A DNA stretch of 64,000 nt from Antedon mediterranea. Lineage: Eukaryota; Echinodermata; Crinoidea; Comatulida; Antedonidae. Made by a program: the position numbers and the translations under genes. Numbering within the stretch: position 1 is the stretch's first letter; each line of letters begins with the position of its first letter. The DNA is taken from assembly GCF_964355755.1 (NCBI RefSeq), contig NC_092676.1, positions 23,666,288-23,730,287 of the forward strand, given 5' to 3'. The notes under the pieces are model-generated. The model worked only from the letters and a program-made list of their open reading frames with translations. It was not told the DNA's origin and searched no databases. Of the stretch, positions 10,807 through 22,591 are shown piece after piece.

Positions 10807-13236
10807 CCTTGACCTATAGTACAGGGAAATTTCCGAAAAATGACCGATTTTCGAAGCTTTTATTTTTTGACATAAATGGTTACTATTGCATAATAAACAT
10901 GCGCAGAGTCGAATAATGGGTTCTGCACATGTCAATTGTGCTATCACAACCATATTTGACATAAATGGTTACTATAGCACAATTGACATGCGCAGAACCC
11001 ATTATTCGACTCTGCGCATGTTTATTATGCTATAGTAACCGTTTATGTCAAAAGTGGTTACTGGTTACTATAGCATAATAAACATACGAAGAGGCGAGTA
11101 TTGGGTTCTGCGTATGTCAATTGTGCTATAGTAACCAGTTTTGACATGAATGGTTACTATAGCATAATAAACATGCGCAGAGGCGACTAATGGGTTCTGC
11201 GCATGTTAATTGTGCTATAGTAACCAATTTTATGGAAAAATAAAAAGGTCGAAAATTTTCCATTTTTTTGAAAAAATTCCTGTACTATAGTACAGGGAAA
11301 TTTCCGAAAAATGGCCGATTTTCGACCCTTTTATTTTTTGACATAAATGGTTACTATTGCATAATAAACATGCGCAGAGTCGAATAATGGGTTCTGCGCA
11401 TGTCAATTGTGCCATAGTAACCAGTTTTGACATAAATGGTTACTATTGCATAATAAACATGCGCAGAGGCGACTAATGGCTTCTGCGCATGTTAATTGTG
11501 CTATAGTAACCAGTTTTATTGAAAAATAAAAAGGTCGAAAATTTGCCATTTTTTTGAAAAAAATTCCTGTACTATAGAACAGGGAAATTTCCGAAAAATA
11601 GCCGATTTTCGACCCTTTTATTTTTTGACATAAATGGTTACTATTGCATAATAAACATGCGCAGAGTCGAATAATGGGTTCTGCGCATGTCAATTGTGCC
11701 ATAGTAACCAGTTTTGACATAAATGGTTACTATTGCATAATAAACATGCGCAGAGGCGACTAATGGCTTCTGCGCATGTTAATTGTGCTATAGTAACCAG
11801 TTTTATTGAAAAATAAAAAGGTCGAAAATTTGCCATTTTTTGTGAAAAAAATTCCTGTACTATAGAACAGGGAAATTTCCGAAAAATAGCCGATTTTCGA
11901 CCCTTTTATTTTTTGACATAAATGGTTACTATTGCATAATAAACATGCGCAGAGTCGAATAATGGGTTCTGCGCATGTCAATTGTGCTATAGTAACCAGT
12001 TTTGACATAAATAGTTACTATAGCATAATAAACATGCGCAGAGGTGACTAATGGGTTCTGCGCATGTTAATTGTGCTACAGTAACCAGTTTTATCGAAAA
12101 ATAAAAAGGTCGAAAATTTACCATTTTTTGGAAAAAATCCCTGTACTATAGTACAGGGAAATTTCCGAAAAATGCCCGATTTTCAACTCTTTTATTTTTT
12201 GACATAAATGGTTACTATTGCATAATAAACATGCGCAGAGTCGAATAATGGGTTCTGCGCATGTCAATTGTGCTATAGTAACCAGTTTTGACATAAATAG
12301 TTACTATAGCATAATAAACATGCGCAGAGGTGACTAATGGGTTCTGCGCATGTTAATTGTGCTACAGTAACCAGTTTTATCGAAAAATAAAAAGGTCGAA
12401 AATTTACCATTTTTTGGAAAAAATCCTGTACTATAGTACAGGGAAATTTCCGAAAAATGGCCGATTTTCAACTCTTTTATTTTTTGACATAAATGGTTAC
12501 TATTGCATAATAAACATGCGCAGAGTCGAATAATGGGTTCTGCGCATGTCAATTGTGCTATAGTAACCAGTTTTGACATAAATGGTTACTATAGCATAAT
12601 AAACATGCGCAGAGGCGACTAATGGGTTCTGCGCATGTTAATTGTGCTATAGTAACCAATTTTATGGAAAAATAAAAGGTCGAAAATTTTCCATTTTTTT
12701 GAAAAAATTCCTGTACTATAGTACAGGGAAATTTCCGAAAAATGGCCGATTTTCGACCCTTTTATTTTTTGACAAATGGTTACTATTGCATAATAAACAT
12801 GCGCAGAGTCGAATAATTAGTTCTGCGCATGTCAATTGTTCCATAGTAACCAATTTTGACGTAAATGGTTACTATTGCATAATAAACATGCGCAGAGTCA
12901 AATAATGCGTTCTGCGCATGTTAATTGTGCTATAGTAATCAGTTTTATCGAAAAATAAAAAGGTCGAAAATTTGCCATTTTTTTTTAAAAATCCTGTACT
13001 ATAGTACAGGAAAATTTCCAAAAAATGGCCGATTTTCGACCCTTTTATTTTTTGACATAAATGGTTACTATTGCATAATAAACATGCGCAGAGTCGAATA
13101 ATGGGTTCTGCGCATGTCAATTGTGCCATAGTAACCAGTTTTGACATAAATGAGTACTATTGCATAATAAACATGCGCAGAGTCGAATAATGGGTTCTGC
13201 GCATGTCAATTGTGCTATAGTAACCAGTTTTATCGA
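10807..13236 (+). repeat. Satellite array, ~287-bp unit, about 8 copies
   Basis: The landmark GCGCAGAGTCGAATAATG recurs at 10901, 11372, 11659, 11947, 12233, 12528, 12801 (one variant base), 13086 and 13175, mostly 273-295 bases apart. Each full unit holds two hairpins in which GGTTACTATtGCA and CATGCGCAGA pair with TCTGCGCATG and TGCTATAGTAACC. It also holds the 18-bp perfect palindrome CCTGTACTATAGTACAGG between a ~30-bp AAAATAAAAAGGTCG block and its near-complement. Repeated - strand reading frames of 67-105 codons are by-products of the repeat, not genes. The first interval is longer (471 bp) and contains additional hairpin halves. Confidence 0.93.
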
Positions 13237-14738
13237 AAAAAAAAAAAACTTTAGTTTTAAGTATTAATTTAAGAGGGAGAATATTCAATAATAATAGATG
13301 TACTATGATGGCCATTGAAAGACTGATTTGTGGACTTTGATATATTTTAGTATTACTTGTTTGGACTGTGTTATACTATGTGTTTACATATTTACTATTA
13401 TATTTATGCCAACTTCATCACTGTCATCATCATCACAAATAAAATAAATAAAACATAGTCTCTCCGGGGTATTTAATTCTAAATATTCCAGAAATAAAAT
13501 TAATACTCTAATAATAACTGAACAAGTTTAAGTGAGTATTGAATAAAATAATTATTGACAATTATTCGTAGGGCAGTACCAAATTATTTTATGTTTAAAA
13601 CAACAACATTACACAGCTTGCTGTGCAATTAACACCATTGTTGTGCGCTTGAATGGGTTTCCTATGACATAATAGGTGTTAATATGTCAAGTGAGTGAGT
13701 CTTTAGCTTTCATGGCATTTGTAGTTGAGTGGTATTTTGATTTTTAAATTTCATATTTATAGTTAAGGTGTAGTAAGGTGTATCATTCCCTAAATAGCCC
13801 AAAAAGCTAAAAAAGTGATTTTTGAAAAATGTGTCGTTCTTTCAGACAGGGCAGTATAGTAGGCCTACAGGGACAATTTCGAAAAATGAACAAATTTCGA
13901 CCTTTTTATTTTTTGATATAACTGGTTACTATGACTCTATAAGATGTTTATAACGCAATATATGTTCATATATGGCAATATTATTGCATAATAATTGAAT
14001 TTAAAAAAGTCGATATTTTGGTCATTTAACAAAAAATCTCTGAACTTCTGAATGATAAAACGGCTGCCATTAGGCCTATAAACCATTCCAATCAGAATCA
14101 GAGAATTCGACGAGTCCTAAACTTCCATAACAACCAATCATCAGTATTCATGTTGTCAAATTAAGTGACGATTAACATCAGTAAGACAGCCGTCATGTGG
14201 TATGTAGGTCTAAATATTCAGTGGGCCAGGACATTTACGTAGTAGTACAGTACAGCGTAATTGCCTTCCATGCATTTATTGAAAACTACATGCCTCATGA
14301 GAGAAAAACGAAGGCATATTCGCAACTATTGGTATGCAGTTCTCAGAAATGTTTACTAGCTCAAATTAATCCCTTCTATATTTAAACTCGACCACATGTC
14401 GGAACAATGATATACTTGTCAGGTAATTGAAACAAAGATCATGTTTTGAACATACCTGTTTCATAGATTTAAAGCTATATTCGTAACTCAACAACGTTCA
14501 TACAATATTTGTGGTAATAATACCAAAGCTAAAATGCCCCAAAACCACTAAAAATTGTGGGGGGGGGGGGCATGATCTGAGCAGGAAGTATAGTATTGGT
14601 GATCGTAGGATTGGAAATTCACATATCATAATTATACATTATCTTATAATCAAATTTTAGTTGGAAATAAAACACAATGAAAATGGGCATTTGATTGTGC
14701 AGCCTTTAGTTTTGTCAGCTACAGACGGATTATATTGG
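13237..14738. other. Spacer with right flanking relic of the satellite
   Basis: Segment 13866-14040 is a diverged direct copy of 10651-10806. A poly-G run lies near 14560-14570. No coding potential or RNA gene was recognised in the rest. Confidence 0.5.
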
Positions 14739-15316
14739 GACCAAGTTGGTTTAGGACCGAATTACTTTAGGGCCGATTTAGACTGAATGGGACCGAATTA
14801 GTTAGGTCCGCGTTGACTAAGGCTAAGTTAGTTTAGGTGAAAGTTGATTGGGACTGAATTAGTTAGGACCGCGCTGACTAAGGTCGGGTTAGTTTAGATG
14901 AGAGTTGACTGGGACTGAATTAGTTAGGACGGCGTTGACTAAGGCCGAGTTAGTTTAGATGAGAGTTGACCGGGACTGAATTGGTTAAGACAGCGTTGAC
15001 TATTAAAGGCCGAGTTAGTTTAGGTGAGAGAGTTGACTGGAACTGAATTAGTTAGGACCGCGTTGATTAAGGCCGAGTTAGTTTAGGTGAGAGTTGACCG
15101 GAACTGAATTAGTTAGGACCGCGTTGACTAAGGCCGAGTTAGTTTAGGTGAGAGAGTTTAGGTGAGAGAGTTGACTGGAACTGAATTAGGTAGGACCGCG
15201 TCAACTTAGGTCGAGTTAGTTTAGGTGAGAGTTGACTGGGACTGAATTAAGTAGGACTGAGTTGACTAAGGCCGAGTTAGTTTAGGTGAGAGTTGACTGA
15301 AACTGAATTAGCTGGA
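14739..15316 (+). repeat. Minisatellite, ~61-bp unit, about 9 copies
   Basis: The unit carries GGACTGAATTAGTTAGGACC, GCGTTGACTAAGGCCGAGTT and AGTTTAGGTGAGAGTTGAC. Unit landmarks fall at about 14789, 14851, 14912, 14973, 15039, 15100, 15177, 15239 and 15299. One unit has an extra copy of a ~16-bp GAGAGTTTAGGTGA word. Confidence 0.92.
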
Positions 15317-15623
15317 CTGGTTGGAATCTTATAATATTGTACTTTCATCATTACAATAACACAAGCCAATATCATCAACGTGTAACTGTTATTTCAGATT
15401 GAACACAAACAATATTTAGTTAGAGGTAGAAACTAAGATCTTAAGAGGAATGAAAGTGTCGCCGAACTGACAAGTCCTTAGGCCCTACAAAACGAGAAAC
15501 GTCTCCTATCTTAATTACACCAACTTTATATTACGAAGCAAACATAACAGCCATCGGCTCTGATTACTTACATATTACGTCTCACATTGATTCATTCCAA
15601 TTCATTAAACATCTTATTTACGG

Positions 15624-15625
<2 letters not shown>

Positions 15626-15658
<33 letters not shown>

Positions 15659-15690
15659 GATTTTTATAGCGCACATCACGGTGTATGATC
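15626..15690 (-). mobile_element. (ATA)n microsatellite at a probable antisense retroelement tail
   Basis: About eleven ATA repeats (15626-15658) are followed by sequence that reads on the - strand as GCGCTATAAAAATCTTATTATT. This pattern of a GCGC..TATAAA end followed by a TTA repeat recurs at 36540-36569 and is typical of SINE or LINE 3' tails. Confidence 0.45.
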
Positions 15691-16662
15691 TGATCATACT
15701 AGTTATGGACTAAGTGGGGTGATTGGAAGTGGGGGATTCCCCCTCATAATTACCCTCATTTCAACCAGCTAATAAAGCATGCTTTAATAAAATGGGTGTT
15801 GGTTATTTATAATTGTACGATCACATGATGACCGCCGTAGTTCATTTAATGCTACTGTAATAATGTATTATGTTTAGCTTCCTACAGTACACGATTGGGA
15901 GCCAACAAAGTGTTGCATTAATAGGACATCCTTTTATAAATAGGGGTTGGTCGTAGTGTTACAACATACTGCATCTCATTTATCCACTAATAGGGTTGGC
16001 CAAACGAGGTGTTCTGGTGCTGTATTTTAAAGTTTCGACAACATTTCATTACCCAGCTTCAAAATAGCCCCTGTATCAGGGGGATTACCACCTATCTGAT
16101 AGGACAGTGATTAATTCACTATTGGTAATCCTTGGCCACATTGCCTAAAGAAATAAATAAAAATAAAAATAAATAAATTAAATAAAATAGTACACATGAA
16201 CGTAATATTTTAATCAATGAAAGAAAGTACATTATTTTGTCTGTAGTTTGTATTTCACTAATACACATACGATACAATGTTGTATTCTACGTTGTTCTAT
16301 GAGATAATAATAAGAAATCCTATTATTATAGTACTGACATAGCATTAACCTGGCAATTTTATTCATTTTTTTAATGTCAATTGTCTTAACAGCTTGGGTA
16401 ATAACATCACCTCTGTGTGATACGATACGTATACTAATAAAACAAAAACAACTAATGTTAAGATTTTATTTTTGTTTACTATCATTGTGATTTCTATAAT
16501 ATTTATCCGAAAATATTCGGGATATAACAAGGTATAGGTAAAAGTATACATCTAGTTAGCATAACAAAGATCAAATAATGAAATAAAATATCATTAAAGT
16601 ACTCATAATTCATCACAACACGATATAATTATTTAATTCAAATATACAACATCATAAATTAT

Positions 16663-16757
16663 CATCTACACTATCACACATACAACAAATGTGCCCAGAT
16701 ATGGTAGTGATATGACGTCATCGTGTCCATATATGTTTGGTAGTGTAGACATAGCTT
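16663..16757. mobile_element. AAGCTCTGTC-family element, shortened
   Basis: Ends CATCTACACTATCACAC and TAGTGTAGACATAGCTT. It carries the palindrome TGACGTCA (about 16712-16719) where most copies have TGATGTCA or TGACATCA. Confidence 0.75.
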
Positions 16758-17240
16758 TACATCATTATAATTGCTATCATCCTCATCATCACCATTGCTA
16801 AAATCATCATCATATTCATACTCAGCACCAATACTATTAGTGACGCAACACTCACATTTAGATTCTCGAAAACCCATCACCAAAATAGCCATGCTAATTT
16901 GCATAATTGTAAAAGCAGACAATGTTTACGTACCTCAATAAATGTCATTTTAACACATATTGCAACAATCATGGGTTTAGCTCTTAAATATAAGTATATT
17001 AGAACCCCTATTTGGGGGACACATTGGGGGACACATTCGAGGCCCAGCCAAGTGTCCGGGCCATTCATAATGCTGATCCCCGAATAGGGTCGGCCGTAGT
17101 TTTAAAACATATATTTCGCGTTCGCATAGTTCTTTCACGGAAAAGTCGTGTCCTCTTAATAGAAGTGTTCCCTTAATAAAGGTATCGCTAGATAGATTTT
17201 ACTATGAACATCATCAAATAAATCATAATATCATGTAACG

Positions 17241-17965
17241 TCAAACTGTCATTACAATGACATCTTCATCGTCTTCATCGTCTTGTAGTTGTTGCATATG
17301 AGGTATATTGTTCGTATCATCTTTGACTTCTATAACAGTTAACAAAGACGAAGAGAAAGAAGAATCACTAGAGGGTGAAACACCTCCACACTCATCGCGA
17401 TACGTCGGGGGTGAGTAGTTTGGAACACCCGACAAACCTTCTATACTGGAATCATCTAGATCTTTGGAAGCTCTTTGTACTAGAGTTGTTGAACCAGCAG
17501 CACTACCATTCTCCAGATCTGAAGACTCTCCAGGGTCGTCTGTGCTGGATTGAGAATCATCCTCTAATTGGACCTCGGATAATGTTGGTTGTTCAAAGAA
17601 AGAAAACGATCTTATCAATAGTTTTGGTTTGTGAACACGTGATAAGTTGTTTTGTGCTTGGTATAAACTCCCGGATGAAAAGTATGATGAAGTTCCATGG
17701 AAAGAGCGCGAAGAACTGACTCTGGTCGTCTGCTGAGCTGACGAGGGACGATAAGAATAATACGAAGTGGATGCCGTAACTCGGCATACACGTTTGTCTA
17801 GGTCTTGGATAAGAATGTTGAGAGAGTCGTAGGATGGAGGGGGAGCTTCTCCCTCGTGTGCCGTCGAGAAGCTGAACGACGATACCGTACGTGATGACAA
17901 CGCCTCGTTGTAAGATGGCGGATGATCACTTTCTTCTAAATCATCACTTATGTTATCACTTGAAC
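17241..17965 (-). CDS. Gene 2, exon 4 (cytoplasmic tail, stop)
   Basis: The acceptor ends CTTTCAAAG; the exon is open for 241 codons to a TGA at 17243-17241. It encodes the tail with HPPSYNEAL, APPPSYDSL and SPPTYRDE. The rest is Ser-rich, with an acidic DDEDDEDV run before the end. The last residues MTV fit a class II PDZ ligand pattern (hydrophobic-x-hydrophobic at the C-terminus). Long open reading and biased composition make this a convincing exon. Confidence 0.85.
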
Positions 17966-20900
17966 CTTTGAAAGAAGAAGAAAATGTATGTTAAAAACAT
18001 GAAACGGTAAAGGTAATGGTTCTCTATTCTTTGGTTGGTTACACCCGTACTTTGACGGCCGGATCGATTACCTATCATACTCTTTTACATTACAATAATA
18101 TAATATAAAATAAAACATTAATACAATAAAATTATAATAAAACAATATGAAAAAGTACAATTATTGTATAATTTTATGAATGTGGTAAATACCTCGGCAA
18201 GATATTTACGTTCTTGATAGAATTATGCAAGCTTTGGTTTGGAAATTGTTACTGTTAATAAAATTTCCCATTTATTCACATCTATTACGTATAATTCCCA
18301 TGTAAGCAAAACGTTATTACATTCAAGAATTAATAGGAAGCCCGGAAATATAAATTCTTTTTTCTCTCGAAGAAATTGGAAACGTTTTCATCCAGGCTTT
18401 TAATAATATAACTGCTACTTATTGGAGCAATCATGAGAAATCTCTTTGGAATAATTTAAGTCGTTTAGGACTAAACAGAAAACGAATGGGTGCTTTAGAA
18501 ACATCCGATCCAGATCAATATCTTTAAACAGTTTCTGCTCCCACTTTGAAACCAAGTCGAAAATCTTGATGTGCCCATATATGGACATGATGATGTTATA
18601 TCACAACCGTATTTAAGCATATCACTACCATGTTTGGGCACGTCACACTTTTTCTTGTCAAACTAGTTTGATAGTGCATAGATAAGGCTTTAGATTTGGA
18701 CAGGCGGATTTCTAGAATCAATATCCAAGTACAGCTAATAAATGCAAAATGGCGTCATATTATTATTGATTGATATTGATGGAAAATAAACATACTGTAC
18801 ATAGAATTGTTTTTGTATCGAAACATTATTGGCATAAATGAATAATGATCAATATCAATAATAGCAATTACAATAACAACGATACTGTAGTAATATTTAA
18901 TAATCAAACATTGTACTGTGCGCACACGACGCAAAAAAACAATTCAAGACGCACAATGTTGAGAAGGCATGACAATGATACCAACAATAACACTATAAAA
19001 AGAAAGCTCTGAATAATGTATATGAGCACAGAAACTGCTACGACAGTTACATTCTAAGCCCGTACAATCTTAATTGAATTCAATTATACGTTTATTAATT
19101 CTTTTATTTGCTCTTCAATCAATAACGAGCTGAGACGAGCAGTAAGTGGTTCGTTGCCTTGCAGTGTGCCTAAATAAACAACGTTAATAGAATAAATGAA
19201 TGCAGCACAGACGGCAGAACATCAGCTTGTATTCTATGACGTGTCCATTCATTTTACGAAAACTTCGTATCATAATAAGTTACCTGCGCTGTTGTAGCGT
19301 CGCGCGCGAGGGTAGGTTGATTCTTTCTTAATCTTAAATGTACGAGATGAAGAGACACTTTCTTAAAGAAGAGCAAAACAATTCACTCTCTTAGAGTGAG
19401 TGATCACTCTTTTTAGGTGTGTGCTTTAAGGACCACTCTAAAAAGAGTGAAATTTACTCTAGTTACCGATTTCCATTACATAGAGTGAACTACTCTTTCA
19501 TCGTTTCAGACAATTTTAATCACTCTTGAAGAGTGAAAACTATTTTCACTCGTTTATTATGAGAGTAATACAATCGGTGTGTTTATGGTCCACAACTTCA
19601 TTATGAATGAAATTCAACGCAATAAAGAAGAATCATGTCGATACTTGAAATATTTAAGATTGATAGATAGACCTATACACAAATTTATACAAAATTAATA
19701 GAGGACCATCTCAGAAACAGAAACACAAAAATACAGTCAATATTGTAAACAAAAGTAATTATATATTATTGTGGGGTATCATAAATATATTTTATGGGTT
19801 TTGGGAAGAGCAGTGTGAAAAGGGGTGTCCTAGAAAACTGAGATCTGAATTTTCTAGACACCTCGAGAAAAGGTATTATTATTTATTTAACCACACAAAC
19901 AACACTACAGTAATTCATGAAATATGTAAAATTACCAAAATAAAACACAATACAATCTATCAAGATAAAGAGGATACGGTATTGTTGATGGGATGCGTCG
20001 TTAATAACGGTACAAATAGCACACTGCTTACCGTTGCTTGTGTTGTCTGAACGTCCTCCTCCTAAACACGTTTCACTATATAGATAACACGGCAACCAAA
20101 CTAACATAAACACTATAGTAGCACCAGTTAAAATCCCTACGAACGTAGAGTTCGGCATATCGGATTCGTTTGTCGGTTGTACAACCGAGTTCGGTGATTT
20201 CCACGGGGGACCTCTTTGTGAGAAAACTGTTCGATTTCTCAACGGGCGACGATACACCTGAATAAAAGGCGTTGTAGGTGAAAATGTAACACCCTTGCTT
20301 ATTGCAGTGTAGTGGTCGTTTACCTCAGGTGACGGTCGAGGATGTGGATTGGTGTTAATTTTCGCACCAGATGCGAGTGTATGCTTACTTTTCTTGTATG
20401 AATCCTTTACACCGTTATCTGTAATATAAGAATTGGAACATATTTATCATGTTAAAGGATAAAGTTGTTAGAACACCCAGTAACATAACATTACAGACAT
20501 TATCACGATTAATATTAATGATGGAGATACGAATTTCCATGAAACATTTCCCCAAAACCTCGCTTTTTAAAACTTGCATGTTTTTAGTTCACTGTTGGCG
20601 TGAGGAATTAAAAAAAAGCGAATTAAAAAAAAAAAGAAAAAAAATAGAAAAAAAAAGTGTTGGGGGGGGGGGTGTAGGGGATTGAAGAAACTTGCCCATA
20701 GTTATAATACCTACGAATTAGAAAACACAACCGATAGAAACTTGTGCATTTTTCAGCAGACATCATTAATACATCAATATGATTACTTTGTGAGATAATT
20801 GCCTAATGGTCTATTACTGCAAAAGGTTAATCTTCAATTAAGGTTCAAATGTGACAACAATGACATTTATGATCTAAGCCATTAGTGATATTTAACTGTA

Positions 20901-22455
20901 CATAGCACATACAAAACAAACGTAATAGCTCTACCTAATGCATGCAATCACGAAAAGATTGCCTAATTGTACTAAATTGCTTTAGATATTATAAAAAAAT
21001 ATTGAACAGAAACAATACCCACGAAGGGGACAAAGTAAACTTACGCCATGGTCTGTATTTATTGTGTTTTTTTATGTCGGCGTTTTGATTTTTTTTGGAA
21101 AATACCACATTGTTCAACACATTTTTCGACGATCGTTGGAGCTAGCACGTTGTACCGCGCGGGTCCGATTTTTAGCAGGAAGTAGCTGCTAAACGGTTAC
21201 GTAATCGACTCCTCGCGGAATATTGTTGACACACATATTTTACGCGTACAAGGGTTGATGTATTCTCAATGGCACTATTTGCAACGGCAAACGCAATATG
21301 TGCCAAAATATCTTGTTACTCATTACGATCTACAACCTAGACTAGGGGTTGGGGGACAAGGTTGTGGTCGGTGGAACCATGTCAAAATCAAGTATTTAGT
21401 TATTGCTATTCTATACAATATAACTATTTTTGGACATTGCCCCGAAGAATTTTCAAGACACTTTTCGAACCACTAATCGGTAACCTACTTATTTCTTTTT
21501 TATTTATTTCAAAACATATTTATACAGGATAAAAAAACATATCAGATATCAGGAATAGATATTGCACCTGTTTTACGTATAGTCCTGCTTTTTAAAGCAA
21601 TATATTAAAAAACATTAAAAAAAAAGACATTAAAAAAAACAAAAAAACTGTAAAATTACAATATACGATACCAAAATAAAAATGTCCTATCAGGGCGATT
21701 TAAATCACCCAGATATAAAGGCTAAAATAAACGTGGGTGAAAGACAATTGCGCACGTAAAATAATGGACAGAGACGATTAATGTGTACTAACGTACCTTG
21801 AATCCATTTCTTGCTGAACATATATGGATTTGATTGATGGTTAGTACCGGCTAATACCAACTCTATAAAACATCCTTTAAATACAAAGAAAACAATAGGA
21901 TGATCATTTAAATCAATCAGATCTATTCAATCATTTTTATTAATCAATTGGCAATATAATCATCATTGTTATATTGATTCATTTCAATTGTAAACATAGG
22001 ATGCAGAAATAGACCAACCAACTTTTAAATGTATTGGTCTATCTTAAAGATGTATTGTTCCCAAAAACATGAAAAATGAAGATTAATAAAATCAGTTATT
22101 AATAGGCCAGTTTGCAGTTTAAAGTTACCGTATTCACTTCTGTAGAAAAAAAAACCCTAAATAAATCAAAAGACAAAATAAACTTAATTTTTACCAAAAC
22201 TCATCATCTGACAGGCAATTTAAGTATTTTTTTGCTTTTTTAAAGGTAAATGACTTTGTTTTCGATCCAGTTTTGGTCAAGGTGAATAACTATTATGTGA
22301 CATTAAAATGACATATTCAACAAAACAAATTCCTAAAATTATTTTTCAAGGGGACAATATATCTTTGAATAATACTTATAAAGAAAATAATAATCAAGTA
22401 ATCGGTCACATTCATACTTACCAAGAAATATAAACGTCCAATTGCCTATATCCAT
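17241..22455 (-). CDS. Unrecognised single-pass membrane protein with three PPxY motifs (4 exons)
   Basis: I do not recognise this gene. Exons on the - strand are 22455-22422, 21850-21797, 20418-20032 and 17965-17241; all junctions are GT/AG in phase 1 and give 399 residues. The ATG lies in a very good context (ACCACCATGG). Residues 1-120 hold four N-x-S/T sequons (N5, N91, N113, N119) and a Pro/Thr/Ser-rich part. A hydrophobic segment (about 121-143, GILTGATIVFMLVWLP) is the membrane span. The tail of about 256 residues is Ser-rich and acidic, with PPSY at 174-177 and 201-204 and PPTY at 344-347, and ends VIVMTV. PPxY motifs bind WW domains, for example of NEDD4-type ubiquitin ligases, so the protein may be a membrane adaptor; that is inference. 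The N-terminus is only weakly hydrophobic and the two small first exons are the least certain part. Confidence 0.72.
18569..18690. mobile_element. AAGCTCTGTC-family element, left end lost
   Basis: Starts within GATGTGCCCATATATGGACA and ends TTGATAGTGCATAGATAAGGCTT. Lies in gene 2 intron 3. Confidence 0.7.
19384..19568. repeat. Cluster of ACTCTT / AAGAGT inverted words
   Basis: The hexamer-like words CACTCT and AGAGTG occur about ten times in 185 bases in both orientations. The best inverted pair is TCACTCTTTTTAG with CTAAAAAGAGTGA. The cluster sits in gene 2 intron 3. Confidence 0.75.
20032..20418 (-). CDS. Gene 2, exon 3 (ectodomain and membrane span)
   Basis: Acceptor TTATATTACAG, donor AACG/GTAAGC, phase 1 at both ends, 387 bases. 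It encodes a Pro-containing juxtamembrane region with three sequons, the hydrophobic span and the first tail residues (SETCLGGG). The open frame, hydrophobic segment and splice sites agree. Confidence 0.82.
20419..21796 (-). other. Gene 2, intron 2
   Basis: Phase-compatible joining of 21797 to 20418 needs no further exon. Simple A-rich and G-rich runs lie at 20605-20680. A GTAAGT after CCATGGC at about 21040 resembles a donor, but an acceptor at a useful distance in the right phase was not found. Confidence 0.5.
21797..21850 (-). CDS. Gene 2, exon 2
   Basis: A 54-base exon between acceptor TTGGTATTAG and donor TTCAAG/GTACGT, phase 1 at both ends, encoding AGTNHQSNPYMFSKKWIQ. The small size makes it less certain than exons 3 and 4, but frame and splice sites agree with both neighbours. 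Confidence 0.6.
22046..22366. mobile_element. Short inverted-repeat element, TTAAAGATGTATTGTCC family, copy 1
   Basis: The ends are AAAGATGTATTGTTCCC and GGGGACAATATATCTTT. TTTTGGTCAAGGTGAATAAC and the following GTGACATTAAAATGACATATTC match the copy at 27782-28030. It lies in intron 1 of gene 2. No transposase, so non-autonomous. Confidence 0.7.
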
Positions 22456-22591
22456 GGTGGTTCCCTCCTCCACAGTACATGAAAAGGGAATGACTGAATC
22501 CTTACTCCTTAATGCGCCTTATTACTCCAACGTGTGAAAGCCTACTACACATTTCCCGGTGTTGTCACAATATCGATCATATCAGTGTGAA
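22422..22591 (-). CDS. Gene 2, exon 1 (5' UTR and start codon)
   Basis: The coding part is 22455-22422 (MDIGNWTFIFL plus one base) with a strong GTAAGT donor. An acceptor-like TTGTTACAG lies just above 22591, so 22591-22456 may be 5' UTR. A 32-base candidate 5' UTR exon lies at 22801-22770, with acceptor TTTAACCCAG and donor GTG/GTGAGT. The Kozak match of the ATG is excellent. Confidence 0.55.

Larger units (their letters stand above)
15317..17240. other. Spacer between CCT8 and gene 2, including the gene 2 3' UTR
   Basis: No exon seen. It holds a degraded AAGCTCTGTC-family copy (16663-16757). At about 17000-17190 it holds pieces of the dispersed 'GTGTCC..GAATAGGGG' repeat. AATAAA words on the - strand near 16360 and 16466 could end gene 2, but the true poly(A) site is unknown. 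Confidence 0.45.
17966..20031 (-). other. Gene 2, intron 3
   Basis: Contains a partial AAGCTCTGTC-family element (18569-18690) that has lost its left end, and a dense cluster of ACTCTT/AAGAGT inverted words (19384-19568). No exon was seen in the rest. Confidence 0.6.

Noticed and set aside
11230-13147. Repeated - strand frames beginning MSKLVTMAQLTCAEP in each satellite unit
   Set aside because: They follow the 287-bp repeat exactly, have no upstream gene structure, and the residues simply read the hairpin sequence.
21028-21065. Possible extra exon of gene 2 ending at a GTAAGT donor (CCATGGC/GTAAGT)
   Set aside because: Only an 8-base exon would fit the nearest acceptor, and it breaks the phase between 21797 and 20418.
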